64,000 bases of DNA from Qipengyuania sp. SS22 (GTDB lineage Bacteria; Pseudomonadota; Alphaproteobacteria; Sphingomonadales; Sphingomonadaceae): the NCBI RefSeq assembly GCF_025736935.1, contig NZ_CP107048.1, positions 1,488,001 to 1,552,000 on the forward strand. The letters run 5' to 3'. A program made the position numbers and the translations under genes. Shown here piece after piece: positions 42,573 to 52,196 of this stretch (positions within the stretch are counted from its first letter, which is position 1; each line of letters starts with the position of its first letter). The notes below the pieces were generated by a model. That model worked only from the letters and a program-made list of their open reading frames with translations, was not told the DNA's origin and did not search any database.

Positions 42573-44273
42573 ATGCGTTTCGCAAGATTTACCGTTACTT
42601 GTGCAGCAGCTGCGCTGATCGCCGGCTGCGCCACACAGCCCGGTGGCGATACTATCACCACCACCAGCGCCAAGGCCGATCGCACCGAAGCGGGCCGCAC
42701 GCCGCCACCACCACCACCGCCACCACCACCTCCCCCGCCGCCAGCGCATATGGCCGGCCCTTCACCCCTTATCGTCAGCGGGTCCCGAGTTAGTGCCGAC
42801 GCGGCTACCCCATCCACCGAAACATCGGTCATCGAGCCAGGTTATCGCTATTTCCCGCCGGTATTCGTGCCCACACGGCCCAGCCGCGAGCAGTATGACG
42901 GCGAGGAAGTGTCCGCCATCAAGGTGGTCGCCAGCGAACCCGTCTCGACCTTCTCGGTCGATGTCGACACCGGCGCCTATACCAATGCCCGCCGGTTCAT
43001 TTCCGAAGGCCAGATGCCGCCCAAGGGCGCGGTGCGGATCGAGGAATTCATCAATTACTTCCGCTACGACTACGACCGGCCCGACAGTCTCGACCAGCCG
43101 TTCACGGTCAATACCGATGTCGCGGTGAGCCCGTGGAATGCCAACGCGCGCCTGCTGCGCATTGGCCTCGCCGGGTATGAACTGCCCGCGCAGGAACGCC
43201 CTGCCGCCAATCTCGTCTTCCTGCTCGACGTATCCGGGTCGATGGGCAGCCCCGACAAGCTCCCGCTGGTCAAGACCGCGATGCGCCAGCTCGCCGGGCA
43301 GCTGACCGAGCAGGACCGCGTGTCGATCGTCGTCTATGCCGGCGCCGCGGGCCTCGTGCTCGAACCGACCAATGACGAACACACAATCAAGGACGCGCTG
43401 AACCAGCTCAATGCCGGCGGATCGACTGCGGGCGGTGCGGGTATCGAACTCGCCTACCGCGTGGCCGAGGCCAACCGCATCGACGGCGGCGTCAACCGCG
43501 TGATCCTGGCAACCGATGGCGATTTCAACGTTGGCACCTCGAACCGCGAAGCGCTGGTCGAGCTGATCGAGAAGAAGCGCGAAACCGGGGTGACGCTGTC
43601 GGTGCTGGGCTTCGGCCGCGGCAATCTCAACGATGCGATGATGGAGCAGGTCGCCAATAACGGGAACGGCAATTACTCCTACATCGACAGCGCGCTGGAG
43701 GCGCGCAAGGTGCTGGGCGATGAAATGGGCGCGACGCTGTTCACCATCGCCAAGGACGTGAAGATCCAGGTCGAGTTCAACCCCGCGGTGATCAGCCAGT
43801 ATCGGCTCGTCGGCTATGAGAACCGCGTGCTGCGCGAAGAGGATTTCGACAACGACGCAGTCGATGCCGGCGATATCGGCGCAGGCCACCAGGTCACCGC
43901 GCTGTACGAAGTCGTGCCGGTAGGCGCGGACGGCTGGATCAAGGCCCGCCGCTACGCCGACAAGCCCGACGCGCGTGCATCCGAACTGGCCAGCGAAGCC
44001 GCCTATGTGAAGCTGCGCTACAAGCGGCCCGATGGCGACACGTCGCAGCTGCTGACCTATACGCTGCCGGCCTCCGCGCTGGACACCAGTCGCGCACCCG
44101 CTGGCGATTTCGCCTTCGCCGCGGCGGTGGCAGCCTTTGGCCAGAAGCTGCGCGGCGATACCCTCCTGGCGGATATGTCCTACCGCCAGATCGCCGCGCT
44201 GGCGGGCACGCAGACCAGCTTCTGGCGGCAGGAATTCATCGAGCTGGTGAAGACTGCCGAGGGGTTGGAATAA
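42573..44273 (+). CDS. Von Willebrand factor A lipoprotein (YfbK family) with polyproline tract
   Basis: 566 residues from ATG 42573, preceded by GGAAGGGGAGGA. Lipobox IAGC at Cys18. Then comes a run of 14 prolines (about 44-57), followed by an N-terminal YfbK domain (TFSVDVDTGAYTNARRFI, VRIEEFINYFRYDY). The vWA domain (about 210-380) has MIDAS DVSGSMG and later Thr and Asp residues (ATDGDFNVG). The C-terminal DUF3520-type region ends RQIAALAGTQTSFWRQEF. YfbK proteins are periplasmic or surface lipoproteins of unknown role; the MIDAS predicts metal-dependent protein binding. An OmpA-family gene follows after 51 bases. Confidence 0.92.
   Translation: MRFARFTVTCAAAALIAGCATQPGGDTITTTSAKADRTEAGRTPPPPPPPPPPPPPPAHMAGPSPLIVSGSRVSADAATPSTETSVIEPGYRYFPPVFVPTRPSREQYDGEEVSAIKVVASEPVSTFSVDVDTGAYTNARRFISEGQMPPKGAVRIEEFINYFRYDYDRPDSLDQPFTVNTDVAVSPWNANARLLRIGLAGYELPAQERPAANLVFLLDVSGSMGSPDKLPLVKTAMRQLAGQLTEQDRVSIVVYAGAAGLVLEPTNDEHTIKDALNQLNAGGSTAGGAGIELAYRVAEANRIDGGVNRVILATDGDFNVGTSNREALVELIEKKRETGVTLSVLGFGRGNLNDAMMEQVANNGNGNYSYIDSALEARKVLGDEMGATLFTIAKDVKIQVEFNPAVISQYRLVGYENRVLREEDFDNDAVDAGDIGAGHQVTALYEVVPVGADGWIKARRYADKPDARASELASEAAYVKLRYKRPDGDTSQLLTYTLPASALDTSRAPAGDFAFAAAVAAFGQKLRGDTLLADMSYRQIAALAGTQTSFWRQEFIELVKTAEGLE
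42702..42743 (+). repeat. Fourteen-codon polyproline tract
   Basis: Fourteen consecutive proline codons, mostly CCA and CCG, in the spacer between the lipidated Cys and the YfbK domain. Such runs stall ribosomes and need elongation factor P. Slippage-driven length variation is plausible. Confidence 0.9.
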
Positions 44274-44324
44274 GCGTCCGCTGACGCTTGGCAGGCGGGT
44301 CGGGAGGCGGCTAAGAGCCATGCC

Positions 44325-45065
44325 ATGCCGATCCGCCCTTCCCTCGCCATCCTGGCCGGTGCCGTGCTGACGGGCGTCTCCGCCTTTCTGCTCGCCGAAC
44401 CCGTGGCCCCCGACTTCATCCCCCGGATGGAAGTGCAAGCCGCCGAGGCGATCGAGTCGACGGGTGGAACCGGCGTCACCGCGCGTTTTGCCAACGCCAG
44501 CGGGGCGCCCTCGCGTCATCCACTGCTGCGCGGGGGCGAGGCGCTCGATCCCACCACGCGGACGCGGATCGCGCACGCCGTCGACGAGGTGTCCGGGGTC
44601 GGCGGAGTGATCTGGAGCGACGGGACCGCCCGCGCCGAAAGCGGCGAGCCGACCTACCAGCCGCTCCATTGCCAGGAGGACGTCGAAGGCTTGCTCCAGA
44701 CACGCTCGATCCGTTTCGAGGAAGCCAGCAGCGCGCTGCTCCCCGCCAGCCGCATCCTGCTCGACGAGGTTGCCGAGGCGCTGCGCCCGTGCCTCGGTTC
44801 GATCATCGCGATCACCGGCCATACCGATAAATCGGGCACCGAACCCGGCAATCTCGCGCTTAGCATGGACCGCGCGCGCGCCGTTCGCGAAGCCCTTGTC
44901 CGCCGCGGTATCCCGCGCGACGGCCTGCGCGCCACCGGGGTCGGCTCGAGCCGGCCGGTCGCAGGTCTCGCGCCCAGCGATCCCGCCAATCGCCGGATCG
45001 AATTTTCGGTCATCCGCACCGAACCGCTGCGGCCCACTCCCGTCGATACGCCCGAGGCCAGGTAA
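44325..45065 (+). CDS. OmpA-family peptidoglycan-binding protein
   Basis: 246 residues. An N-terminal hydrophobic segment (LAILAGAVLTGVSAFLLAE) serves as signal anchor. The C-terminal about 120 residues form an OmpA domain: RFEEASSALLPASRILLDEVAEAL, ITGHTDKSGTEPGNLALSMDRARAVREALVRRGI, GVGSSRPVA and NRRIEFSV. Asp in GHTD and the Arg of NRRIEF are the diaminopimelate-binding residues. The middle (HPLLRGGEALDPTTRTRIAHAVDEVSGV) looks like a BON-type fold. It would link the inner membrane or periplasm to peptidoglycan. The next gene starts one base after its stop, so it heads a three-gene run. Confidence 0.88.
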   Translation: MPIRPSLAILAGAVLTGVSAFLLAEPVAPDFIPRMEVQAAEAIESTGGTGVTARFANASGAPSRHPLLRGGEALDPTTRTRIAHAVDEVSGVGGVIWSDGTARAESGEPTYQPLHCQEDVEGLLQTRSIRFEEASSALLPASRILLDEVAEALRPCLGSIIAITGHTDKSGTEPGNLALSMDRARAVREALVRRGIPRDGLRATGVGSSRPVAGLAPSDPANRRIEFSVIRTEPLRPTPVDTPEAR

Positions 45066-45066
45066 C

Positions 45067-45171
45067 ATGCCGTTGTGGTTCGAACTCGCTGCGCTGATGA
45101 TCGCCGCCTATGTTGCGGGGATCGGTATCGGCTGGGCCCTGTGGGGCCGCCACGACCAAGAAAAGGAATAG
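45067..45171 (+). CDS. 34-residue single-span membrane protein
   Basis: Begins MPLWFELAAL and ends WGRHDQEKE. Nearly the whole protein is one transmembrane helix (about 5-26), with GIGIGW small-residue packing motifs and a charged cytoplasmic tail. It is wedged between the OmpA-family gene (one-base gap) and the helix-hairpin-helix gene (three-base gap) in the same direction. The tight spacing and composition support a real gene although it is short. Function unknown; it may bridge or stabilise its neighbours in the membrane. Confidence 0.7.
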   Translation: MPLWFELAALMIAAYVAGIGIGWALWGRHDQEKE

Positions 45172-45174
45172 TCC

Positions 45175-45651
45175 ATGAGCGAATTGCTGCAGACCTATTG
45201 GCCCCTGATCGTTGCCGCGCTGGTGCTCGGTCTCGCGGTCGCATGGTATGTCTTCAATGCCTCGCGCAAGACCCGCATTACCGGTACCAGCCGCGATGTG
45301 CTCGACGAAGGCGCCGCTCCGGCAGAGCGGAACAAGGCGCTGATCGACAGCGCCCCCGCGGCTACCCCGATGCAGCCCGCCGCCGGTGTGCCCGCCACCC
45401 CTGCGGCGTCTGGCGACGATCTGACCCGTATCAAGGGTCTTGGCCCCAAGCTCAGCGCCACGCTGCGCGATGCGGGCGTTACATCCTTCGCGCAGATCGC
45501 CGCGTGGGGCGATGCCGATATCGATCGCATCGATGCCCAGCTCGGCCGGTTCCAGGGGCGCATCCGCCGTGACGACTGGGTCGGCCAGGCCAAGTTGTTG
45601 GCGCAAGGCGACGAGAACGGGTTCGCCGAACGATACGGCAAGCTGTCCTAG
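45175..45651 (+). CDS. Membrane-anchored helix-hairpin-helix protein
   Basis: 158 residues; ATG preceded by AAAAGGAATAGTCC. A transmembrane helix lies at about 9-28 (YWPLIVAALVLGLAVAWYVF). After a Pro/Ala-rich linker comes a helix-hairpin-helix domain (DDLTRIKGLGPKLSATLRDAGVTSFAQIAAWGDADIDRID) and a short domain typical of the uncharacterised 'flap endonuclease-like 5' DNA nuclease' annotation. The H-h-H binds DNA or RNA non-specifically in relatives; no nuclease active site is seen. A membrane-tethered helix-hairpin-helix next to an OmpA protein suggests a role at the envelope-nucleoid interface (inference). Confidence 0.85.
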   Translation: MSELLQTYWPLIVAALVLGLAVAWYVFNASRKTRITGTSRDVLDEGAAPAERNKALIDSAPAATPMQPAAGVPATPAASGDDLTRIKGLGPKLSATLRDAGVTSFAQIAAWGDADIDRIDAQLGRFQGRIRRDDWVGQAKLLAQGDENGFAERYGKLS

Positions 45652-45714
45652 GGACCGGAACTAACCTTCGTGTGTGGTATTTATATACTTGGGTCGACAC
45701 ACGAGGAGAGCCTG

Positions 45715-46077
45715 ATGGGCCAGCAGTTACGAGTACTCGTTGCCGAAGACGAACTGATCGTCGGATACGACCTGTGCGATACGGTCGCCGAAGCAGGCTA
45801 TATTGTAGAAGGACCGTTCGACGATTTGTCCTCGGCCATGCTCGCCTACCAGAAGACCAAACCCGATATTGCGATTCTCGACGTCCAGCTGGGCGACGGT
45901 ATCGTCTATCCGCTGGCCGAACGGATGATGGCGGAAAACGTCCAGATTATCTTCCATTCGGGTCACATACGCCCCCACGACGTGACCGCCCGGTTCCCCA
46001 ACGCGCAGGCACTGTTGAAGCCCTGCCCGCCAGCCGATGTCATCCACTCGATCCAGCGCGCCGCTGCCAACGGCTGA
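45715..46077 (+). CDS. Single-domain response regulator
   Basis: 120 residues from ATG 45715 with an ACGAGGAGAG Shine-Dalgarno. A complete receiver domain: acidic residues AEDE, phosphorylatable Asp in ILDVQLGDG, Ser in FHSGH and Lys in LLKPCPP. There is no output domain, so it signals by protein contact, like CheY or single-domain regulators of alphaproteobacterial stress cascades. No histidine kinase is nearby. Confidence 0.9.
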   Translation: MGQQLRVLVAEDELIVGYDLCDTVAEAGYIVEGPFDDLSSAMLAYQKTKPDIAILDVQLGDGIVYPLAERMMAENVQIIFHSGHIRPHDVTARFPNAQALLKPCPPADVIHSIQRAAANG

Positions 46078-46156
46078 CCGCTTTCCGGCGGACTGCCGGA
46101 ACATCGGGACGGCGTGAGCCATTCCTTGGACAAACCCCCAAGGAAAGGAAGATCAC

Positions 46157-46543
46157 ATGTCCCTCCCAAAAATGATCAACGCCCACCCGCAGGTGCAGGA
46201 CGAGACCGAGGAGCTCGTTCTCGCCGCGCGGCATGCGATGCTGTGTTCGCTGTTCTGTACCAGCTGTTCGGACGCCTGCGTGGCCGAAGACACGGACATG
46301 GCGCAGTGCATCCGCACCTGCCTCGATTGCGCCGATGTCTGTGCCGCGACCGCGCGGCTAGCAGTACGCCGGACCGCGCAGAACATCGATGTGCTGCGCG
46401 CCCAGCTCGAGGCCTGCATCACCGCCTGCGAAACCTGCGCCGCCGAATGCGAGAGCCATGACAATCCGCATTGTGCGCTGTGCGCCAAGATGTGCCGCGA
46501 ATGCGCTGATGATTGCCGCAAGGCGCTGCCGCTGGTGAAGTAA
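46157..46543 (+). CDS. Four-helix-bundle copper-binding protein (DUF326, Csp3-like)
   Basis: 128 residues with 17 cysteines, most at helix spacing ([51 protein letters not shown]). This matches the DUF326 copper-storage protein family, in which the bundle's core Cys bind many Cu(I) ions. No signal peptide, so it would be the cytosolic Csp3 type. Ribosome binding site AAGGAAAGGAAGATCAC. Not linked to other copper genes here; a storage or detoxification role is inferred from the family. Confidence 0.9.
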   Translation: MSLPKMINAHPQVQDETEELVLAARHAMLCSLFCTSCSDACVAEDTDMAQCIRTCLDCADVCAATARLAVRRTAQNIDVLRAQLEACITACETCAAECESHDNPHCALCAKMCRECADDCRKALPLVK

Positions 46544-46617
46544 GCTTCGGCACCCGCGCGGGCCTTGCCCCGCGCGGGCAACCCTGCCAGTGGCAAGGGT
46601 GGAACAGAGGAGACCAC

Positions 46618-47802
<1,185 letters not shown>

Positions 47803-48010
47803 CTCCTCGCGCGCGAGCGATCCTGTCCTACAGGGCGGCCCTGTGCCACATGGGCGCCATGCCCCACAGCCTTCCCCGCCCCGTTCGTATGCGTACCGCG
47901 CCGCGCGTGAGGGAGGCAGGTTTTTTGCGTTTGGACCGTGTAACATGCGGTCCATGTCGTGGAAGCACCCTCGGCCACTCCAACAAGACCGCAGCCGCAG
48001 GAGCCGCATC
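47803..48010 (+). promoter_or_regulatory. 208-base region upstream of the tyrosine-catabolism pair
   Basis: Lies between the acyl-CoA dehydrogenase stop and the maleylacetoacetate isomerase ATG. It must hold the promoter of the isomerase/fumarylacetoacetase pair unless they are read from the dehydrogenase. Open frames run through it but lack a Shine-Dalgarno. I see no clear operator. Confidence 0.3.
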
Positions 48011-48655
48011 ATGATCCGCCTTCACGGCTACTATCGCAGCTCCACCAGCTACCGCCTGCGCATTGCGCTCGAGCTGAAGGGGCTGGACTATGAATACGTC
48101 CCGGTGAACCTGCTCGAAAGCGAACAGAAGGGCGCCGCCTTCACCAGCCGCAACCCGTTCGGTTCTGTCCCGCTGCTCGAAGCGGGCGGCAAGGACCGCG
48201 TCCAGTCGATGGCGCAGCTCGAATGGCTCGACGAAGCCTATCCCGAGCGTCCGCTGCTCGGCCGCGATATCGAAGACCGCTATGTCACGCGCGAACTCGC
48301 CTATGCCATCGCCACCGAACTGCATGCCCCGCTGAACCTGGCGGTGCTCAAGTATCTCGCGCAGGAATACGGCAAGTCGCAGGACGAAATCGGCGTGTGG
48401 TACCGCCACTGGCTCGCGCGCACGCTCGACCCGCTCGAAGCGCGGCTGGCGCAGCTGGGCACGGGCGACTTCCTGCACGATGCCCCCGGCCTGTTCGAGG
48501 CCTGCCTGCTGCCGCAGGTGTACAATGCCCGGCGCTTCGGCTTCGACTTCGCCGACAAGCCGCACACCACCCGGATCGAGACCGCCTGTCTCGCCCTCCC
48601 CGCGTTCCAGCGCGCGCATCCGGACAACCAACCCGACAATCCCGAGAGGACATAA
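48011..48655 (+). CDS. maiA: Maleylacetoacetate isomerase (zeta-class GST)
   Basis: 214 residues from ATG 48011. The zeta-class motif appears as YYRSSTSYRLRIALELKGLDYE, in which SSTSYR is the SSCxxR-like active-site loop (Ser for Cys here). Then NPFGSVPLLE and a C-terminal GST helical domain (LEARLAQLGTGDFLHDAPGLFEACLLPQVYNA). Isomerises maleylacetoacetate to fumarylacetoacetate using glutathione, in tyrosine and homogentisate breakdown. The next gene, fumarylacetoacetase, begins five bases after its stop. No homogentisate dioxygenase is within the window. Confidence 0.93.
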   Translation: MIRLHGYYRSSTSYRLRIALELKGLDYEYVPVNLLESEQKGAAFTSRNPFGSVPLLEAGGKDRVQSMAQLEWLDEAYPERPLLGRDIEDRYVTRELAYAIATELHAPLNLAVLKYLAQEYGKSQDEIGVWYRHWLARTLDPLEARLAQLGTGDFLHDAPGLFEACLLPQVYNARRFGFDFADKPHTTRIETACLALPAFQRAHPDNQPDNPERT

Positions 48656-48660
48656 CCCCC

Positions 48661-49671
48661 ATGAAGCTCGCAACGATCAAGGACGGAACCCGCGACGGCA
48701 AGCTCGTCGTCGTCTCCAAGGACCTCACCCGCTACTGCGCGGCGGACAACATTGCGCCGACGCTGCAGGCTGCGCTCGACGATTGGGACACAATCGCGCC
48801 CAAGCTGCAAGCGCTCTACACCGATGTCGAGCATGAGGCGGTGCCGTGCGAACGGTTCCACGAACGCGAGGCGCATTCGCCGCTGCCGCGCGCCTATCAG
48901 TGGGCCGATGGCTCGGCCTATATCAACCATGTCGAACTGGTGCGCAAAGCGCGCGGGGCCGAGGTGCCCGAGAGCTTCTATCACGACCCGTTGATGTATC
49001 AGGGCGGCAGCGACAACTTCCTCGCCCCGCGCGACGACATCCCGCTGGGCGACACCAAGTGGGGCTGCGACATGGAAGGCGAGATCGCAGTGATCACCGA
49101 CGATGTGCCGATGGGCGTGTCGAAAGGCGACGCAGCGGACCACATCAAGCTGGTCATGCTGGTCAACGACGTCAGCTTGCGCGGGTTGATCCCGGGCGAA
49201 CTGGCCAAGGGCTTCGGCTTCTTCCAGTCCAAGCCCGCCAGCGCGTTCTCGCCCGTGGCGGTGACGCCCGACGAACTGGGCGATGCCTGGCAGGGCAGCG
49301 TGATCCACCTGCCGCTGATGGTCGATTACAACGGCCAGCCCTTCGGCCGCGCCAATGCGGGCGTCGATGCAACCTTCAGCCTCGCCGAGCTGGTCGCGCA
49401 TGCGGCGAAGACGCGTACGCTGTCTGCGGGCACCATCATCGGGTCGGGTACAGTCTCGAACCAGGGGCCCGACGGCGATCCGGGCAAGCCGGTGGCCGAA
49501 GGGGGCCTTGGCTACAGTTGTATCGCCGAGATCCGCATGATCGAAACCATCGCCAGCGGCGAAGCGAGCACACGCTTCATGGTCCCCGGCGACAGCGTCC
49601 GCGTCGAGATGAAGGACGCCGCAGGCCACTCGATCTTCGGCGCGATCGAACAGAAGGTGGTCGAGGCCTGA
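48661..49671 (+). CDS. Fumarylacetoacetate hydrolase family protein
   Basis: 336 residues. FAH-fold metal and substrate residues appear in SFYHDPLMYQGGSDNFL, GDTKWGCDMEGEIAVITDDVP and VMLVNDVSLRGLIPGEL, with the GSGTVSNQG block near the C-terminus. Hydrolyses fumarylacetoacetate to fumarate and acetoacetate, the last step after maiA. The length is shorter than eukaryotic FAH and typical of the bacterial branch that lacks the N-terminal SH3-like domain. The acetoacetate could be used through the thiolase at 53-54 kb. Confidence 0.92.
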   Translation: MKLATIKDGTRDGKLVVVSKDLTRYCAADNIAPTLQAALDDWDTIAPKLQALYTDVEHEAVPCERFHEREAHSPLPRAYQWADGSAYINHVELVRKARGAEVPESFYHDPLMYQGGSDNFLAPRDDIPLGDTKWGCDMEGEIAVITDDVPMGVSKGDAADHIKLVMLVNDVSLRGLIPGELAKGFGFFQSKPASAFSPVAVTPDELGDAWQGSVIHLPLMVDYNGQPFGRANAGVDATFSLAELVAHAAKTRTLSAGTIIGSGTVSNQGPDGDPGKPVAEGGLGYSCIAEIRMIETIASGEASTRFMVPGDSVRVEMKDAAGHSIFGAIEQKVVEA

Positions 49672-49699
49672 CCCGTTCGCCCTTAGCTGAAGTCGCACC

Positions 49700-50962
49700 A
49701 TGTCCCCGAAACCGCAAAGCGCGCGCCGCTGGAAGCTGGCGCTCGGCCTGATTGCAGCAGCGCTATTGGCGCTCGTGCTGCTGTTCACGGGCAGCCAGCC
49801 ATGGGTCAAGGAAACGCGGCATGCGAGCGCCGAACAGGTCGCGGTCGCACGCGCGCTGGCGAACGAAGCGCGCAAGAGCCGCGCGAGCGGCGAACCGGTC
49901 GCGATCAAGGTCGATGCAGCCGAGCTCGAGGCGATCTCGGCGATGGTAACGCAGGGTTTCGCCCCCAATCGCTTCGACGCTGAGGTCGAGGACGGCGTGC
50001 TCACGCTGACGGGGAGTCGCCCGTTCCTGTTCCGCTGGATCAACATCCGCGCCGAGGCGAGCGGAAGCAGTGCGGGTATCCCCGACTTCGCGGTGCGCAT
50101 CGGGGCGGTCCCGCTGCCGCGCTGGCTGTCGGAATGGGCGCTCGCGCGGATCCAGCAGCGCATGGCGGACCAGGGTGAAACGCTGCCGTCCGTGGACACG
50201 ATCGTCCGCTCCATGACCATAGGGAATGACGGCCTGACCGCGCGCGTGCTTGTGCCGCAGGGCAGCCTGCTAGCGCATGCGCGCGCAACCGGGACACCGC
50301 CGATCGATGAAGATGCGGTCGCGGCGATCTACTGCCGCCTCGCGCGTGCGGACGAAACGCAGCCCGAGCCGCTGCTGGCACGCCAGCTGGGCCGAGCATT
50401 AGCGGCCACCGAACCGACCAGCGAAGGACACAGTGCCGCGCTCGTCGCGCTGGCGCTGTTCGCTGCAGGACCCGAGGCCCGCGAAGTCGCGGGTGATCGC
50501 GTTGCGCTGGGCGATTGCAGCGGCCCTCCTGCACGCCTCACCCTGCAGGGACGCGAGGACTGGGCCAAGCACTGGGCGCTGTCCGCCGCGCTGGAAACCG
50601 CGGCCGGCAGCCGGATCAGCGCGGCGATCGGTGAATGGAAGGAACTCGCCGATACGCTGGCGAAGGGTCCGCTGCTGGCACCCAAGGACCCCAGCGGCTT
50701 CTCCTTCGTCGACCTCGCCGCCGACCGGTCGGGTATCATGACCGCGCAGGCGCTGCTCGATCCGGCGCGGCTCGAAGACAGCCGTGCCCGGTTGTTGCGG
50801 GCCAGCGAAGCCGGTCTACTACCAGCCCGCGTCCTCGAGCTCAGCGATGGGCTGACCGACGCTCAGTTCGCGCGTCGCTATGGCGCGACCGACGACCCGC
50901 GCTTCGCCGCCAAGGTCGAGCAGATCGACGCGATGCTGCGGCGGGGCGGGATCGGCGAATAG
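49700..50962 (+). CDS. Membrane-anchored protein of unknown function
   Basis: 420 residues from ATG 49700. One N-terminal transmembrane helix (about 12-30, LALGLIAAALLALVLLF), then a large soluble region outside. The first part (40-160) looks beta-rich and can be read as a lipid-binding or BON-like fold (VDAAELEAISAMVTQGFAPNRFDAEVEDGVLTLTGS). The rest is helical with two Cys residues (IYCRLA, GDCSGPP). No family is recognised with confidence. It is 28 bases after fumarylacetoacetase and convergent with the acyl-CoA dehydrogenase gene. Confidence 0.8.
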   Translation: MSPKPQSARRWKLALGLIAAALLALVLLFTGSQPWVKETRHASAEQVAVARALANEARKSRASGEPVAIKVDAAELEAISAMVTQGFAPNRFDAEVEDGVLTLTGSRPFLFRWINIRAEASGSSAGIPDFAVRIGAVPLPRWLSEWALARIQQRMADQGETLPSVDTIVRSMTIGNDGLTARVLVPQGSLLAHARATGTPPIDEDAVAAIYCRLARADETQPEPLLARQLGRALAATEPTSEGHSAALVALALFAAGPEAREVAGDRVALGDCSGPPARLTLQGREDWAKHWALSAALETAAGSRISAAIGEWKELADTLAKGPLLAPKDPSGFSFVDLAADRSGIMTAQALLDPARLEDSRARLLRASEAGLLPARVLELSDGLTDAQFARRYGATDDPRFAAKVEQIDAMLRRGGIGE

Positions 50963-50989
50963 CGCCGCCCCGCCCTGCGCGCGAGCCGC

Positions 50990-52153
50990 TTACATCGAGC
51001 GGGCGATGACCATTTTCATCACTTCGTTCGACCCGCCGAAGATGCGGGTGATGCGGCTGTCGCGGAACATGCGCGCGATCGGGTAGTCGTTGATGAAGCC
51101 TGCGCCGCCGTGGAATTGCAGACATTTGTCGACCACTTCGCCCTGCAATTCAGTGACCATGTATTTGGCCATGCAGGCGGTCGGCACGTCGAGCTCGCCC
51201 TTGAGGTGCTTGGCAATACAGTCGTTGACGAACACCCGTGCCGCGGTGCCGCGCGCGTTGAGATCCGCGAGCACGAACTGCGTGTTCTGGAAGTCCCAGA
51301 TCGTCTGGCCGAACGCCTTGCGGTCCTTGACGAACTCCAGGGTGACTTCGAGCGCCTTCTCGATCCCGGTCATCGCGCCCATGGCGATGATCAGGCGTTC
51401 CTGCGGCAGTTCGCCCATCAGCTGGTAGAAGCCCTTGCCTTCCTCGCCGCCGAGCACGTTCGCCGCGGGCACGAAGACATCGTCGAAGAACAGTTCGGAC
51501 GTATCCGCCGCATCCATCCCGACCTTGTCGAGCTTCTTGCCGCGCTGGAAGCCTTCGGCGCCCTCGGTTTCGAGTAGCATGAGCGAAATGCCCTTGGCGC
51601 GCTCGTTGGGATCGGTCTTGGCGACGATGATGATGAAGTCCGCCGTCTGGCCGTTCGAGATATAGGTCTTGGCGCCGTTGATGCGGTAGCCATTACCATC
51701 CTTGAGCGCGGTGGTGGTGATGCTCTGGAGGTCGGAGCCGACGCCCGGTTCGGTCATCGCAATCGCGCTGACCAGTTCGCCGGTGACGAGCTTGGGCAGA
51801 TATTTCTTCTTCTGCTCTTCGGTCCCATGACGCACCAGATAGGGCAGGATCACCGTGTTGTGCAGGCTAGCGGCGAAACCTTCGACGCCGTTCTTCGCCT
51901 GCTGGTCGATCACCACCATGTCATGCCGGAAATCGCCGCCATGGCCGCCATATTCCTCGGGCACCGACACGCCGAGCAGGCCGGCTTCGCCCGCCTCGTT
52001 CCAGAACTCGCGCTCGACCTGGCCGTCCTCGCGCCATTTGAGGATACGCTTTTCAGGGGCGTGCTGCTGGTAGAACTTGCCCACAGCATCGGCGAAGATC
52101 GAAATCTCCTCGTCTTCCATGAACTCGGGCTGCGGTACGTTGATTGCTGGCAT
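50990..52153 (-). CDS. Acyl-CoA dehydrogenase
   Basis: 387 residues from ATG 52153. Motifs: GLLGVSVPEEYGGHGGDF, AIAMTEPGVGSDLQSITTTA, the central RGKKLDKVGMDAADTSELFFDDVFVPAANVLG, GMDA..., QFHGGAGFINDYPIARMFRD, and a C-terminal IFGGSNEVMKMVIAR containing the catalytic Glu. It removes two hydrogens from a fatty or branched acyl-CoA, passing electrons to ETF. The long-chain type is most likely by similarity. It follows the crotonase gene on the same strand after 43 bases. Confidence 0.93.
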   Translation of the reverse strand: MPAINVPQPEFMEDEEISIFADAVGKFYQQHAPEKRILKWREDGQVEREFWNEAGEAGLLGVSVPEEYGGHGGDFRHDMVVIDQQAKNGVEGFAASLHNTVILPYLVRHGTEEQKKKYLPKLVTGELVSAIAMTEPGVGSDLQSITTTALKDGNGYRINGAKTYISNGQTADFIIIVAKTDPNERAKGISLMLLETEGAEGFQRGKKLDKVGMDAADTSELFFDDVFVPAANVLGGEEGKGFYQLMGELPQERLIIAMGAMTGIEKALEVTLEFVKDRKAFGQTIWDFQNTQFVLADLNARGTAARVFVNDCIAKHLKGELDVPTACMAKYMVTELQGEVVDKCLQFHGGAGFINDYPIARMFRDSRITRIFGGSNEVMKMVIARSM

Positions 52154-52196
52154 TCTGGGTATCCTCTCGAATTTGGTCTCGTCGCGCCGAAGGGTC

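Noticed and set aside
44273-44288. AGCGTC/GACGCT inverted repeat after the vWA gene as a terminator
   Set aside because: The stem is only six base pairs and no T run follows.
42762-45068. A 768-codon open frame on the reverse strand opposite the vWA and OmpA genes
   Set aside because: It spans two well-supported forward genes and their gap, lacks a ribosome binding site and shows no motif.
45655-45700. GGAAC-like start of a general stress (EcfG) promoter before the single-domain response regulator
   Set aside because: GGAAC is present but no CGTT at the 16-17 base spacing required.
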